From: Bacillus massiliglaciei
Lineage (GTDB): Bacteria > Bacillota > Bacilli > Bacillales > DSM-1321
DNA length: 64,000 nt
NCBI RefSeq assembly: GCF_900098925.1
Contig: NZ_LT622352.1
Location: forward strand, 1-64,000
Direction: 5' to 3'
The notes under the pieces are model-generated. The model saw nothing but the letters and a program-made list of their open reading frames with translations. It was not told the DNA's origin and made no database searches. The position numbers were made by a program, and so were the translations under genes. Positions within the stretch are counted from its first letter, which is position 1; each line of letters opens with the position of its first letter. Of the stretch, positions 54,637 to 63,535 are shown piece by piece.

Positions 54637-55002
54637 GGCGACACCCTTTTGTCTAATAAGTTATTTAGTAAACCGTAAATCTTGAATAGTTTCTATTTTC
54701 ATATTATACAGTTTATGTCATAATTTTGAAATCATTAAAATTTTTAGATTTTTGTTTTTACTTGAAGCGGCTCTCCTCTATTAAACGGCTTTCCGCGGGG
54801 CATCTGATGTCCTTCTCGGCATTAGTGCCTGCGAAGATCTCAACTGTCAGTCCGAACCCACAGGAGTATTGCCCCTCCCTTTCCTATATAACAGGTTTAT
54901 AATTCGAAGGAAATGTTAAAATACTATTATCCTTTTATTCATCTTTTTAAAACCCAACATTTTTCAGAAAATAGACTATTTTTTTGATGAAAAGGGTTGA
55001 CT
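54637..55002. other. Intergenic stretch upstream of the ABC gene
   Basis: No reading frame of note. It holds the ABC promoter region, the dispersed repeat at 54763-54880 and an AT-rich run leading to the Fur-controlled unit. Confidence 0.5.
54763..54880. repeat. Degenerate dispersed intergenic repeat, copy 1
   Basis: GAAGCGGCTCTCC, GGCTTTCCGCGGGGC, TCCTTCTCGGCATTAGTGCC and CCACAGGAGTATTGCCCCTCC follow the order of a GC-rich repeat I remember from many Bacillaceae intergenic regions (TTCCGC...CTTTCCGCGGG...CCTCCTCGG...CGCAGGAGTC). The second relic is at 58449-58530. Confidence 0.5.
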
Positions 55003-55054
55003 TTTAGTCTTTTATCAGCGAGAATATAGTTAATTGATAATGATTTTCACTATC
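55003..55054 (+). promoter_or_regulatory. Promoter with Fur box
   Basis: GATAATGATTTTCACTATC (55036-55054) matches the 19-base Fur consensus GATAATGATAATCATTATC at 16 positions. Just upstream, TTTAGT (55003) and TATAGT (55025) with a 16-base spacer form a plausible sigma-A promoter whose start would fall in the box. TTGACT at 54997 is an alternative -35. Confidence 0.75.
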
Positions 55055-55242
55055 AATTATAAAAACCCATGAATTAGCGATTTCTTGAATCGCACCCAAT
55101 TGACAGTGCCTAAAGGCATTGTCGCTCCGGCTGAACTGATGAAAGTTTTCTTTCTGAATGCGAGTCAAACGAATATTGCCCCCTCTTTATTCAAAGACAT
55201 GTATTTTCCCCTATAGACTCAGGGCAGCCGGAGCTATTTTTC
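55037..55242 (+). ncRNA. Candidate Fur-regulated structured small RNA
   Basis: Behind the Fur box are consecutive stems: GCGATT/AATCGC (55077-55093) and GACAGTGCC/GGCATTGTC with loop TAAA (55102-55123). A long-range 10-bp stem, GCTCCGGCTG (55124-55133) with CAGCCGGAGC (55225-55234), is followed by TATTTTTC. Inside it lie GAAAG/CTTTC (55141-55154) and GAGTC/GACTC (55162-55166, 55216-55220). The inner loop exposes GCCCCCTC (55178-55185) and CCCC (55208-55211), able to pair with Shine-Dalgarno sequences, as in FsrA. Only a 25-codon frame (55140) is present. Expression is unproven. Confidence 0.5.
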
Positions 55243-55265
55243 TAAAATAGACTTTATTATATAAG

Positions 55266-55308
55266 AAAAGAGAGGTCCCGCCAAATGGCGAAGGACCTCT
55301 CTTTTTTT
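55266..55308. terminator. Bidirectional terminator at the end of the MFS gene
   Basis: AAAGAGAGGTCC (55267-55278) pairs with 55293-55304, with an inner CGCC/GGCG stem and T-runs on both sides. Confidence 0.88.
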
Positions 55309-55309
55309 G

Positions 55310-56761
55310 TTAATGCATTTGCTGCTTCACTTTCACTCGTTTCACGAAGAAAGACAGTACTAAACCAATGATGGAAACAACCAGCGCGAAAATGAAAGCG
55401 TCTTTGACACCCGCTGTGAATGCCAGCGGCAGCAAGGAAGGATCGGCAGGATTGCTTGCCCCTTTTAAATAATCCGTCTGACCTGCAGACATAATCGAAA
55501 TGGCTACAGCGGTGCCGACTGCTCCGGCAACTTGCTGTAACGTGTTCATGATCGCCGTGCCATCCGGATATAATTCAGGCGGAAGCTGATTCAGGCCATT
55601 TGTTTGAGCCGGCATCATGATCATCGATACCCCGATCATCAGGAAGATATGGAGTACGATAATTTCCAAAGCGGAAGTATCCGCAGAAATATTGGCAAAG
55701 AATGATAATACAGTCACAATCACTATAAAACCTGGAATGACAAGCCACGTAGGACCAAACTTATCGAATAAACGGCCCATGACCGGCGAAAGAATTCCAT
55801 TGATTACTCCGCCCGGCAGCAAAATCAGACCTGCTGTAAAGGTTGCAAGCATGAGTGATGTTTGCAAATAAAGCGGAAGCAGGATAACAGTGGACAGAAT
55901 AATCATCATGCCTACCAAGATCAAAATAAGACCGAGCGTGAACATTGGGTAAGAGAATGCACGCAAGTTGATAACCGGATGCTCCATCTTAAACTGTCTC
56001 CAGCAAAAGAAGAAGAGGCCAATAACTCCAATGATCAGCGAAGTGATAACAACCGGGCTTCCCCAGCCGTCTCCCTCACCGGCATAGCTGAATCCGAACA
56101 CAATGCCGCCAAAACCCAATGTCGATAAAATAATCGAAAGTAAATCGATTTTTGGCTTCGTAGGAGTAGAGACATTTTCCATATAGATGTATCCGAACAG
56201 CAACGCAGCTGCCAAAAACGGAAGCGTCACCCAAAAAATGCCATGCCAGGACATATGCTCTAAAATCAGACCTGAAATGGTAGGACCGACCGCTGGTGCA
56301 AACATGATAACCAGCCCGATGATCCCCATCGCTCCTCCTCTTTTATGAGGGGGAATGATAACCAGAATCGTGTTAAACATCAGCGGAAGAAGCAGCGCGG
56401 TTCCGACTGCCTGAACGACCCTCGCGACCATCAATACTTCAAAAGTCGGTGCCAGAGCTGCAATCAAGCTTCCAATGATGGAAAAGATGACAGACAGAAT
56501 AAATAGCTGTCTCGTTGTAAACCACTGAAGAATCAAACCAGATACAGGCATCAGAACTCCCAATGTTAACAGGAAGCCCGTAGTCAGCCACTGACCTGTT
56601 GCGGGAGTAATCCCGAAAATCTCGATTAATTCCCTAAGGGCCATATTCAGGGCCGTTTCACTGAATAGCCCGATGAATCCCGCAATCAAAAAAGATGCAA
56701 TAATCGGGACTGACTTATATTGTTTTGGCGGAATCTGAGTTCCGTCATTAGTTTTTTCCAT
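55310..56761 (-). CDS. MFS multidrug exporter, DHA2 family (LmrB-like)
   Basis: About 483 residues, 14 predicted helices. DHA2 blocks are TGQWLTTGFLLTLGVLMPVSG (about 54-74), the motif C region GIIGLVIMFAPAVGPTISGLI (about 145-165) and ALLLPLMFNTIL. It resembles LmrB and Mdr-type Bacillus exporters for lincosamides or dyes; the substrate is not readable. ATG 56761 follows AAGGAGGG; the frame extension to 56899 crosses the promoter and is rejected. A 12-bp palindrome at 56843-56877 may bind a TetR-type repressor. Confidence 0.9.
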   Translation of the reverse strand: MEKTNDGTQIPPKQYKSVPIIASFLIAGFIGLFSETALNMALRELIEIFGITPATGQWLTTGFLLTLGVLMPVSGLILQWFTTRQLFILSVIFSIIGSLIAALAPTFEVLMVARVVQAVGTALLLPLMFNTILVIIPPHKRGGAMGIIGLVIMFAPAVGPTISGLILEHMSWHGIFWVTLPFLAAALLFGYIYMENVSTPTKPKIDLLSIILSTLGFGGIVFGFSYAGEGDGWGSPVVITSLIIGVIGLFFFCWRQFKMEHPVINLRAFSYPMFTLGLILILVGMMIILSTVILLPLYLQTSLMLATFTAGLILLPGGVINGILSPVMGRLFDKFGPTWLVIPGFIVIVTVLSFFANISADTSALEIIVLHIFLMIGVSMIMMPAQTNGLNQLPPELYPDGTAIMNTLQQVAGAVGTAVAISIMSAGQTDYLKGASNPADPSLLPLAFTAGVKDAFIFALVVSIIGLVLSFFVKRVKVKQQMH

Positions 56762-56803
56762 AGTAACCCTCCTTAAATCTATGTATGGATTATGACGATA
56801 AGA

Positions 56804-56833
56804 TGTATTGTACCATAATCTTCCCCTATTCAA
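56804..56833 (-). promoter_or_regulatory. Candidate promoter of the MFS gene
   Basis: On the minus strand CTTGAA (right) and TACAAT (left) are about 16 bases apart, ending roughly 45 bases before the ATG. Confidence 0.5.
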
Positions 56834-56842
56834 GCAGTATTT

Positions 56843-56877
56843 AACAAATGAAATTAATGTATCCCATTTCATTTGTT
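56843..56877. promoter_or_regulatory. Perfect 12-bp palindrome upstream of the MFS gene
   Basis: AACAAATGAAAT (56843-56854) and ATTTCATTTGTT (56866-56877) with an 11-base spacer, directly upstream of the putative -35. Likely operator; no regulator gene is adjacent. Confidence 0.65.
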
Positions 56878-56936
56878 TTCCGGTTCTAAATCGAATCATT
56901 GCCGCTTATTTTAATCCTATTAAGGCAAACTAAACA

Positions 56937-56966
56937 AAAAAAAATGCCCGAACAGGTTTCCGGACA
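56937..56966 (-). terminator. Terminator of the aspartokinase gene
   Basis: TGCCCG (56945-56950) pairs with CGGACA (56961-56966, one wobble); nine Ts follow on the minus strand. Confidence 0.75.
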
Positions 56967-56974
56967 TAACTAGC

Positions 56975-58321
56975 TTAAAAAAATTCATGGTAAAGGGCCT
57001 GTACAGCTTTTTCTTCCGCTTCACCTTTAACAGCAAACATCATGCTTACCTCAGATGATCCCTGATTGATCATTTCAATATTGATTTTTGCCTCAGCAAG
57101 CGCTCTGGAAGCCCTGGCTGTTGTCCCTACATTATGACGCATGCCTTCTCCGACCACCATAATCAAAGCCAGGTCATGCTCGACAATGACTTCGTCTGCC
57201 TGAAGTTCTTCTGTAATCCGCCGGGTGATTTCCAGTTCGGCCATTTCATCCATCTGGCACTGGCGCAAAATCAGCGTTACATCATCGATACCTGATGGGA
57301 TATGCTCGTAGGAAACGCCGTTATCCTCAAGAATATGTAACAGTCTTCTTCCAAAACCAAGCTCGCGGTTCATTAAATATTTGCTGATATAGATACTGCA
57401 GAAACCTGTATCACTCGCAATTCCGATGACCGGTCCATTGGTATTGTCCCGTTTATTCACGATTCTCGTTCCTTGGGCATCCGGATTGTTTGTATTTTTT
57501 ATTTGAACGGGAATGCCTGCCCGAAAAGCCGGGATCAGCGCCTCATCATGAAAAACAGAAAAGCCTGCATAGGACAGCTCCCTCATTTCCCGATAGGTCA
57601 GTTCACGGATGGCCTTTGGCTGGGGCACGACCTGCGGATTTACTGCATAAACCGCATCTACATCCGTAAAGTTCTCATAGAGATCTGCTTTCGTACCATT
57701 AGCGAGAATCGAACCGGTAATGTCCGAACCGCTTCTCGAGAAAGTAAGCACTTCCCCATTTTCCGTATATCCGAAGAATCCCGGAAAAACAACGATACCC
57801 GTTTTTTCTCTTAGCGCATAAAGCCTTTGATAGGATTCAGGCAGCACCCTCGTAAAACCAGACTCATCCGTTACAATCAAGCCAGCTTCCTTCGGGTCTG
57901 CATATTCGGCTTCGATTCCCCTGCTTTCAAAATATGCAGCGACCAGCTTTGCATTATTGTCCTCTCCCCCGGCCTTCAGCGCATCAATATAGCGCTTCGG
58001 CTCCTCTTGGCCGGCATGTAAAAGAGAAAGGAAATTATTCCGAATTTCCTCTATAACATCCTCCTCTAATCCAAGCTCATCCGCAATCAGCGCATAGCGT
58101 TCCACCACTTCCTCCAGCAGGCTTTCGGCACTGCTTCCGGCCAGCTGCCTCTTTGCGCAGGCAATCAGCAGATCAGTCACCTTACTGTCTTCAGGGTTCC
58201 GTTTCCCCGGCGCCGATACAACGACAATCTTTCTCTGCGGATCCTCCGATACAATATGAAATACCTTCTTCAGCTGCTCACCGGAAGCCAAAGAACTGCC
58301 GCCAAACTTAACAACCTTCAT
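56975..58321 (-). CDS. Aspartokinase III
   Basis: 448 residues. It begins with the kinase motif MKVVKFGGSSLASGEQ, has the substrate region GFFGYTENGEVLTFSRSGSDITGSI (about 175-199) and two C-terminal ACT domains (about 300-448, with ALIMVVGEGMRHNVGTTARASRALA). Length and sequence type fit YclM (aspartokinase III) of B. subtilis rather than the shorter LysC or DapG classes. It phosphorylates aspartate for the Lys, Met and Thr pathway; feedback ligands act at the ACT domains. Single gene; no T-box or lysine riboswitch is visible upstream. Confidence 0.93.
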   Translation of the reverse strand: MKVVKFGGSSLASGEQLKKVFHIVSEDPQRKIVVVSAPGKRNPEDSKVTDLLIACAKRQLAGSSAESLLEEVVERYALIADELGLEEDVIEEIRNNFLSLLHAGQEEPKRYIDALKAGGEDNNAKLVAAYFESRGIEAEYADPKEAGLIVTDESGFTRVLPESYQRLYALREKTGIVVFPGFFGYTENGEVLTFSRSGSDITGSILANGTKADLYENFTDVDAVYAVNPQVVPQPKAIRELTYREMRELSYAGFSVFHDEALIPAFRAGIPVQIKNTNNPDAQGTRIVNKRDNTNGPVIGIASDTGFCSIYISKYLMNRELGFGRRLLHILEDNGVSYEHIPSGIDDVTLILRQCQMDEMAELEITRRITEELQADEVIVEHDLALIMVVGEGMRHNVGTTARASRALAEAKINIEMINQGSSEVSMMFAVKGEAEEKAVQALYHEFF

Positions 58322-58448
58322 TCAGACAACTCCCATAAGTAAAAATATTCAGTCAAATCATTTCCCTATTATTGCTCATTTAATAGAAAGATTCAAGAAA
58401 GAATTCTTCAGCGGGCGGACAAATATGCTTTTGTTCACCTTATCAGAG

Positions 58449-58530
58449 ATTTCCGCTGCATGATGCTTACTTTCCGCAGGGCGTGCGCTGAGCCTCCTAC
58501 GGGGTCTCGACTGCCGGCTCAGCCCGACTT
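58449..58530. repeat. Degenerate dispersed intergenic repeat, copy 2
   Basis: TTTCCGCTGCATGATGCTTA, CTTTCCGCAGGGCG, GAGCCTCCTACGGGGTCTCG and CTGCCGGCTCAGCCC follow the same Bacillaceae repeat order as 54763-54880, and this copy is nearer the remembered consensus. The rest of the 58322-58650 gap holds only the hairpin at 58571-58601. Confidence 0.6.
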
Positions 58531-58570
58531 TATATGAATAGAACCAAGACTCAGGGAACCACACATAGCA

Positions 58571-58601
58571 AACAAGATGCCTTTAGAAAAGGCACCTTGT
58601 T
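58571..58601 (-). terminator. Hairpin after queF
   Basis: AACAAG-A-TGCCTTT (58571-58584) pairs with AAAGGCA-C-CTTGTT (58588-58601). The tail is poor in T, so termination is uncertain. Confidence 0.5.
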
Positions 58602-58650
58602 CATACTTTAAAATGTTAACGCAGTTTAATCACTTATGTGATAGCCTCAC

Positions 58651-59148
58651 TCAGCGATTATCAACTTTCTCTGGATATAGATCATGGTTCATCATCCGGT
58701 GCTCAGCCATTTTTTCATATTTCGTGCCCGGTTTGCCGTAGTTGGTATACGGGTCAATGGATATCCCGCCTCTTGGCGTGAATTTGCCCCACACTTCGAT
58801 ATAGCGCGGGTCCATTAATTCAATTAAATCATTCATAATGATATTCATGCAGTCTTCATGGAAATCGCCGTGATTGCGGAAGCTGAATAAATAAAGCTTC
58901 AGCGATTTGCTTTCCACCATTTTCACATCAGGAATATAACTGATGTAAATCGTAGCAAAGTCAGGCTGTCCTGTCATCGGGCAAAGGCTTGTGAATTCAG
59001 GACAGTTAAATTTAACGAAATAGTCCCTGTTCTGATGCTTATTTTCAAACGTTTCAAGGATCGCAGGTGTGTATTCAAATAAATATTCAGTCCCCTGATT
59101 TCCAAGTAATGTGACATCCTTCAACTCTTCATCTGTTCTGCCGGCCAT
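58651..59148 (-). CDS. queF: NADPH-dependent 7-cyano-7-deazaguanine reductase QueF
   Basis: 165 residues, unimodular QueF. The nucleophilic Cys is in [13 protein letters not shown] (about 55) and the general acid Asp in [10 protein letters not shown] (about 97). The QueF motif [22 protein letters not shown] is complete. It reduces preQ0 to preQ1 for queuosine in tRNA. It is alone here, without queC, queD or queE, and is controlled by its own preQ1-I riboswitch. ATG follows AGGGAGGAATTAAAT. Confidence 0.97.
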   Translation of the reverse strand: MAGRTDEELKDVTLLGNQGTEYLFEYTPAILETFENKHQNRDYFVKFNCPEFTSLCPMTGQPDFATIYISYIPDVKMVESKSLKLYLFSFRNHGDFHEDCMNIIMNDLIELMDPRYIEVWGKFTPRGGISIDPYTNYGKPGTKYEKMAEHRMMNHDLYPEKVDNR

Positions 59149-59196
59149 ATTTAATTCCTCCCTTAGTTCATGATTAGCGGAGGTTCATCCATCAGG

Positions 59197-59234
59197 CTTA
59201 AAAAAGAAAAACCATATCTCTAAAAGATATGGTT
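59197..59234 (-). terminator. Terminator of the preQ1 riboswitch
   Basis: AACCATATCT (59210-59219) pairs with AGATATGGTT (59225-59234); on the minus strand TTTTCTTTTTT follows. It lies 20 bases past the aptamer and would attenuate queF. Confidence 0.88.
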
Positions 59235-59253
59235 GATTATTCGAATCAAAGCC

Positions 59254-59292
59254 ATAGTTTTTTATAGAGGGTTAACTGCTATGAACCTCTCT
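59254..59292 (-). ncRNA. preQ1-I riboswitch
   Basis: On the minus strand AGAGAGGTTCATAGCAGTTA, then ACCCTCTATAAAAAACTATG, gives the class I preQ1 aptamer: P1 GAGAGG/CCTCT, the loop, and the A-rich tail AAAAAACTA that forms the pseudoknot. It precedes a terminator and queF, the preQ0 reductase. Confidence 0.93.
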
Positions 59293-59477
59293 CTGCAATA
59301 GAGATAGCTAATATATTGTCACACACTAATATAGGCGGTTAAGCCCCGGCTGTCAATCATTTTTAAGGACGGCTGCCGTCAGATCTGCATGATTTTTTTC
59401 GTTTTTTAGGTTTTCTTTGAAAAGCAAACGGGTATAACAGAGATACATCCCCAAAAAGAGAGAAATAGGAGGAGAAT

Positions 59478-59618
59478 ATGAAAATGGTTCAAGTAACTGT
59501 GAAGGTAGACTATGAAGGAAAGTCTTATATGACAAACGTATTAACCAAACACGGAGCGTCCAAGGAAGAAATCTTCAGCCAAGCGCTCGATCAAATAAAA
59601 AAACAAGTGCAAAGTTAA
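59478..59618 (+). CDS. BA3454-family stress response-type small protein
   Basis: 46 residues: MKMVQVTVKVDYEGKSYMT, NVLTKHGASKEEIFSQALDQ, IKKQVQS. The beta-beta-beta-alpha pattern with VTV.V.Y.GK.Y.TNV and a C-terminal helix resembles the small BA3454 family of Bacillus. A strong AGGAGGAG site is seven bases before the ATG, and a terminator follows (59617-59654). Function unknown. Confidence 0.75.
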   Translation: MKMVQVTVKVDYEGKSYMTNVLTKHGASKEEIFSQALDQIKKQVQS

Positions 59619-59654
59619 AGAGGCAGGTATCCCATTTAAAACCTGCCTCTTTTA
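59617..59654 (+). terminator. Terminator of the small gene
   Basis: AAAGAGGCAGGT (59617-59628) pairs with ACCTGCCTCTTT (59641-59652), followed by TTAATTT. Confidence 0.88.
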
Positions 59655-59997
59655 ATTTGCCATTTTTTACTATATTAACGTAATTTTCATTCGAAATTTT
59701 CACTTGCGAAGAATAAACCAAAATCCATTTTCCCTTAAATTCGTTTGAAAAAACACCGTCTTTTTACTTATTTATTTAATGTTGAATTATACCCCAAAAT
59801 TATCATTAAATCCATAGTTCTGTTTCAATGCAAATCTTTTGCACTATCTTCATGAACTTTTTGTGACATTCGTAACTTTTAAATTGTATTTTTCTATATA
59901 TGATACTAATATAGAGACGTCAGTTTGTGAATACTACCACTTATTCCGTTTAACGCATTTTTTCAGACTTCCAAAAAATATAGAAAGGGGTACTTTT
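59655..59997 (+). other. Upstream region of the qox operon
   Basis: About 340 AT-rich bases with no gene. The promoter presumably lies here, but no -35/-10 pair stands out; a frame open from 59839 into qoxA lacks a ribosome-binding site. Confidence 0.4.
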
Positions 59998-60927
59998 ATG
60001 AAAATGAAATGGGCTTTATTCACTATAATTTTTACGATCGCCACCGTACTTACTGGCTGCGATAACCCATTGATGGTCCTAGACCCTAAAGGTCCGGCAG
60101 CCCAAGAACAAGCCAATGTCATCATGATTTCGATCTGGACGATGGCCATCATTGTTCTAACTGTTATTGTACTCTACGTTATCATGCTTGTGAAATATCG
60201 GGCATCCAAACAAAGCGATGATTATGAACCGCCTCATATCGAGGGAAGCAAGGTTCTGGAAACAATCTGGGTTGTTATTCCGATTGTCATCGTTATCTTC
60301 CTTTCTGTTGTAACTGTTAAATCACTGAATACAGTTGAAGCAAAACCAGAAGGATACAAAAATCAAGAGCCATTAGTTATTTATGCTGCCTCATCAAATT
60401 GGAAGTGGCATTTCAGTTATCCGGAAGAAGATATCGAAACAGTTAACTACTTATTCATCCCAACAAACCGACCAATCGAATTTAAACTTTATTCCTATGG
60501 ACCAATCTCAAGCTTCTGGATTCCTCAGCTTGGCGGACAAAAATACGCCATGAGCGATATGGTCAACACCCTTCATCTTGCAGCAGACGCACCGGGCGAA
60601 TATATGGGCCGGAATGCTAACTTCAGCGGAGCAGGATTTGCACAGCATACGTTTAACGTAAAAGCTATGCCTGAAGCTGAATATGAAGAATGGGTAAGTG
60701 ACATCAAGAAAACAGCTAAGCCTATCACAGAAGATACGTTTAACAAGCTATTAGAACCAGGCCATGTCGGACAGTCCACATACACTGGAACTCACCTGGA
60801 CTTCTCTCCAGCTCCAGAAGGTGAACATGCAGGCCACAATCACGGTTCAAGTGATACTGAAGAAGATCATTCAGAACACGAAGAACACGCAGAGCATGAA
60901 GAACACTCTGAACACAATAATCACTAA
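59998..60927 (+). CDS. qoxA: Cytochrome aa3 quinol oxidase subunit II
   Basis: About 309 residues. A lipoprotein signal peptide ends in TVLTGC (Cys about 20), two transmembrane helices follow (about 43-65 and 92-112), then the cupredoxin-like external domain (about 120-260, with YAASSNWKWHFSYPEEDIETVNYLFIP). As in other quinol oxidases, the CuA-ligand Cys pair is absent. The C-terminus ends in a His/Glu-rich tail of about 35 residues (about 275-309). ATG 59998 follows AAAGGGG. First gene of qoxABCD. Confidence 0.95.
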   Translation: MKMKWALFTIIFTIATVLTGCDNPLMVLDPKGPAAQEQANVIMISIWTMAIIVLTVIVLYVIMLVKYRASKQSDDYEPPHIEGSKVLETIWVVIPIVIVIFLSVVTVKSLNTVEAKPEGYKNQEPLVIYAASSNWKWHFSYPEEDIETVNYLFIPTNRPIEFKLYSYGPISSFWIPQLGGQKYAMSDMVNTLHLAADAPGEYMGRNANFSGAGFAQHTFNVKAMPEAEYEEWVSDIKKTAKPITEDTFNKLLEPGHVGQSTYTGTHLDFSPAPEGEHAGHNHGSSDTEEDHSEHEEHAEHEEHSEHNNH

Positions 60928-60990
60928 GTTTTGACGAATCGTTAATATCGTTTGTATGCAGAATACATTCCGAAAGGAGTCACAAAGAGT

Positions 60991-62937
60991 ATGGATTACT
61001 TTGATCGCTTTGCTGTCCCACATCCAAGTCCTGCAATTTATGCATCCATGGCGGCTATTGCCCTTACATCGATTGCCATTATTGTAGGAGTTACTTATTT
61101 CAAAAAATGGGGCTATTTATGGCGTGAGTGGCTGACTACTGTCGACCACAAACGTATCGGTATTATGTACATCCTGTCTGCCTTGCTTATGCTTTTCCGC
61201 GGCGGCGCAGACGCTATTATGATGCGTGCTCAGACAGCCGTTCCTGATAACGGTTTGCTTGACGGACAGCATTACAATGAAATTTTCACAACACACGGGG
61301 TTGTCATGATCCTCTTCATGGCGATGCCATTTATCATTGGTTTAATGAACGTTGTTGTTCCTCTTCAAATTGGAGCACGTGACGTTGCCTTCCCTCGATT
61401 GAATGCCATCAGTTTCTGGCTGTTCTTCATGGGAGCTATGCTTTTCAACATTTCATTCGTAGTCGGCGGTTCTCCTGATGCCGGCTGGACAGCGTACTTC
61501 CCGCTTGCCAGCACAGAGTTCAGTGAATCCGTTGGTAACAACTATTACGCAATTGCCATTCAGATTGCCGGTATCGGTACATTGGCCACAGGTATCAACT
61601 TTATCGTAACAATCCTTAAAATGCGTGCACCTGGCATGAAGCTTATGAAAATGCCAATGTTCACATGGTCTATTTTGATCACAAACTTGATCATCGTTTT
61701 CGCTTTCCCTGTATTAACAGTAGCTCTTGCGCTTATGACAATGGACCGTCTGTTCGGCACTCATTTCTTCACAATGGCTGACGGCGGAATGGACATGCTT
61801 TGGGCGAACTTGTTCTGGATTTGGGGACATCCTGAAGTATATATCGTTATCCTTCCTGCTTTCGGTATCTATAGTGAAATCATTTCAACTTTTGCAAGAC
61901 GTAACCTTTACGGATACAAATCAATGGTTGTCTCCATGGTAGCCATCTCTGTTCTATCTTTCGTTGTATGGGCTCACCACTTCTATACAATGGGTCACGG
62001 TGTAATGGTTAACAGTATCTTCTCGATCACGACGATGGCAATTGCCGTACCGACTGGTGTTAAGATTTTCAACTGGCTGTTCACCCTTTGGAAAGGTAAG
62101 ATTGTCTTTACCGTACCAATGCTTTACTCACTTGCTTTTATTCCGATTTTCACAATCGGCGGTGTAACTGGTGTCATGCTTGCGATGTCAAGTGCTGACT
62201 ATCAGTACCACAATACAATGTTCTTAGTAGCTCACTTCCACTATGTATTGATCCCTGGTACAGTATTCGCTGTTCTTGCTGGTTTCACTTACTGGTGGCC
62301 AAAGATTTTCAACTTCCAATTGAGCGAAAAAATCGGGAAATGGGCGTTCTGGTTCATTGCAATCAGCTTTAACGTAACATTCTTCCCAATGTTCATCACT
62401 GGTTTAGACGGCCAAGCACGCCGTATGTACACATATTCTGAATCAACTGGCTTCGGTCCGTTGAACATGCTTTCTTTCATCGGTGCACTCGGACTATTAG
62501 TCGGATTTGCCCTATTGCTTTACAACATCTATTGGAGCACTCGTTATGCACCAAGAAACACAACAAACGACCCTTGGAATGCACGTTCACTAGAGTGGGC
62601 AACACACAGCCCAGTGCCGGAATATAACTTTGCTATTGTTCCGACTGTCAACTCTGTTGAAGCTTTCTGGGATTCTAAAACAAAAGGCGTGGAACTGTTT
62701 AAAGGCAAGATTGAAGAAATTCATATGCCAAACAACAGCGGTGTGCCATTTGTAATGGGTGTCATCTTCTTCATCTGGGGCTTTGCCATGGTATTCAGCA
62801 TGTGGATCATTGCTATCCTTGCAACAATCGGTATCTTTGCTTGTATGGCCCACCGCTCATTCGAGCAAGACCATGGACACCATATCCATGTTGAAGAAAT
62901 CGAAGAAACCGAAAAAAAATTGCGAGGTGCTAAATAA
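60991..62937 (+). CDS. qoxB: Cytochrome aa3 quinol oxidase subunit I
   Basis: About 648 residues with 14 to 15 helices. The heme-copper centre is visible: [15 protein letters not shown] (low-spin heme His), [15 protein letters not shown] (CuB His with cross-linked Tyr), [11 protein letters not shown] (two CuB His) and [11 protein letters not shown] (heme a3 and a His). It reduces oxygen using menaquinol and pumps protons. ATG 60991 follows AAAGGAG; a TTG-initiated extension to 60952 is unlikely. qoxC starts within the stop codon (TAATG). Confidence 0.97.
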   Translation: MDYFDRFAVPHPSPAIYASMAAIALTSIAIIVGVTYFKKWGYLWREWLTTVDHKRIGIMYILSALLMLFRGGADAIMMRAQTAVPDNGLLDGQHYNEIFTTHGVVMILFMAMPFIIGLMNVVVPLQIGARDVAFPRLNAISFWLFFMGAMLFNISFVVGGSPDAGWTAYFPLASTEFSESVGNNYYAIAIQIAGIGTLATGINFIVTILKMRAPGMKLMKMPMFTWSILITNLIIVFAFPVLTVALALMTMDRLFGTHFFTMADGGMDMLWANLFWIWGHPEVYIVILPAFGIYSEIISTFARRNLYGYKSMVVSMVAISVLSFVVWAHHFYTMGHGVMVNSIFSITTMAIAVPTGVKIFNWLFTLWKGKIVFTVPMLYSLAFIPIFTIGGVTGVMLAMSSADYQYHNTMFLVAHFHYVLIPGTVFAVLAGFTYWWPKIFNFQLSEKIGKWAFWFIAISFNVTFFPMFITGLDGQARRMYTYSESTGFGPLNMLSFIGALGLLVGFALLLYNIYWSTRYAPRNTTNDPWNARSLEWATHSPVPEYNFAIVPTVNSVEAFWDSKTKGVELFKGKIEEIHMPNNSGVPFVMGVIFFIWGFAMVFSMWIIAILATIGIFACMAHRSFEQDHGHHIHVEEIEETEKKLRGAK

Positions 62938-63533
62938 TGAAGATAGATAACTCGCTGCCACTTGAATATAGCACTGAGGAAAATCGCTTAAAGATCTTAG
63001 GGTTCTGGATTTTCCTCGGCGCCGAGATTGCACTTTTCTCGACATTATTTGCGACTTACTTCACTCTGGTAGACCGCACTGGCAACGGTCCTGCCGGGTC
63101 TGAGATTTTTGAACTTTCACCAGTTCTAATTGAAACAATCGTTCTTTTAACTAGTAGTTTCACAATCGGTTTGGGAATCCACGCCATGCGTCTTGGCAAC
63201 AAAAAAGCCATGATGGGATTCTTTATCGTCACGCTTTTATTAGGTGCAACCTTCTTGGCTGTAGAGGTTTTTGAGTTTATCCATTATGTTCACATCGGTG
63301 CCGGCCTTCAAACAAGTGCCTTCACATCGATTCTCTTAACGACATTAGGAACTCACGGAGCCCACGTAACTGTTGGTTTCTTCTGGGGCCTATTCATCGT
63401 CCTTCAAGTAAAGAAACGCGGTATTACGCCTCAAACGGCTAATAAAGCATTTATCTACTCTCTTTACTGGCATTTCCTAGATGTTGTCTGGATCTTCATC
63501 TTCAGCTTCATCTACCTGAAAGGAATGATGTAA
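62937..63533 (+). CDS. qoxC: Cytochrome aa3 quinol oxidase subunit III
   Basis: 198 residues with five helices. FWIFLGAEIALFSTLFATYF, GTHGAHVTVGFFWG and YWHFLDVVWIFIFSFIYL are the conserved subunit III blocks. Its ATG overlaps the qoxB stop by one base, so translation is coupled; RBS GCGAGGTG. Confidence 0.96.
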   Translation: MKIDNSLPLEYSTEENRLKILGFWIFLGAEIALFSTLFATYFTLVDRTGNGPAGSEIFELSPVLIETIVLLTSSFTIGLGIHAMRLGNKKAMMGFFIVTLLLGATFLAVEVFEFIHYVHIGAGLQTSAFTSILLTTLGTHGAHVTVGFFWGLFIVLQVKKRGITPQTANKAFIYSLYWHFLDVVWIFIFSFIYLKGMM

Positions 63534-63535
63534 AC

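Noticed and set aside
55140..55217. 25-codon frame (MKVFFLNASQTN...) within the Fur-controlled RNA
   Set aside because: No ribosome-binding site and no known relative; it overlaps the predicted stems. It was kept only as a note in the RNA entry.
58322..58448. Lysine riboswitch or T-box before aspartokinase
   Set aside because: The gap is short and contains no T-box (GGGTGG...) or L-box blocks.
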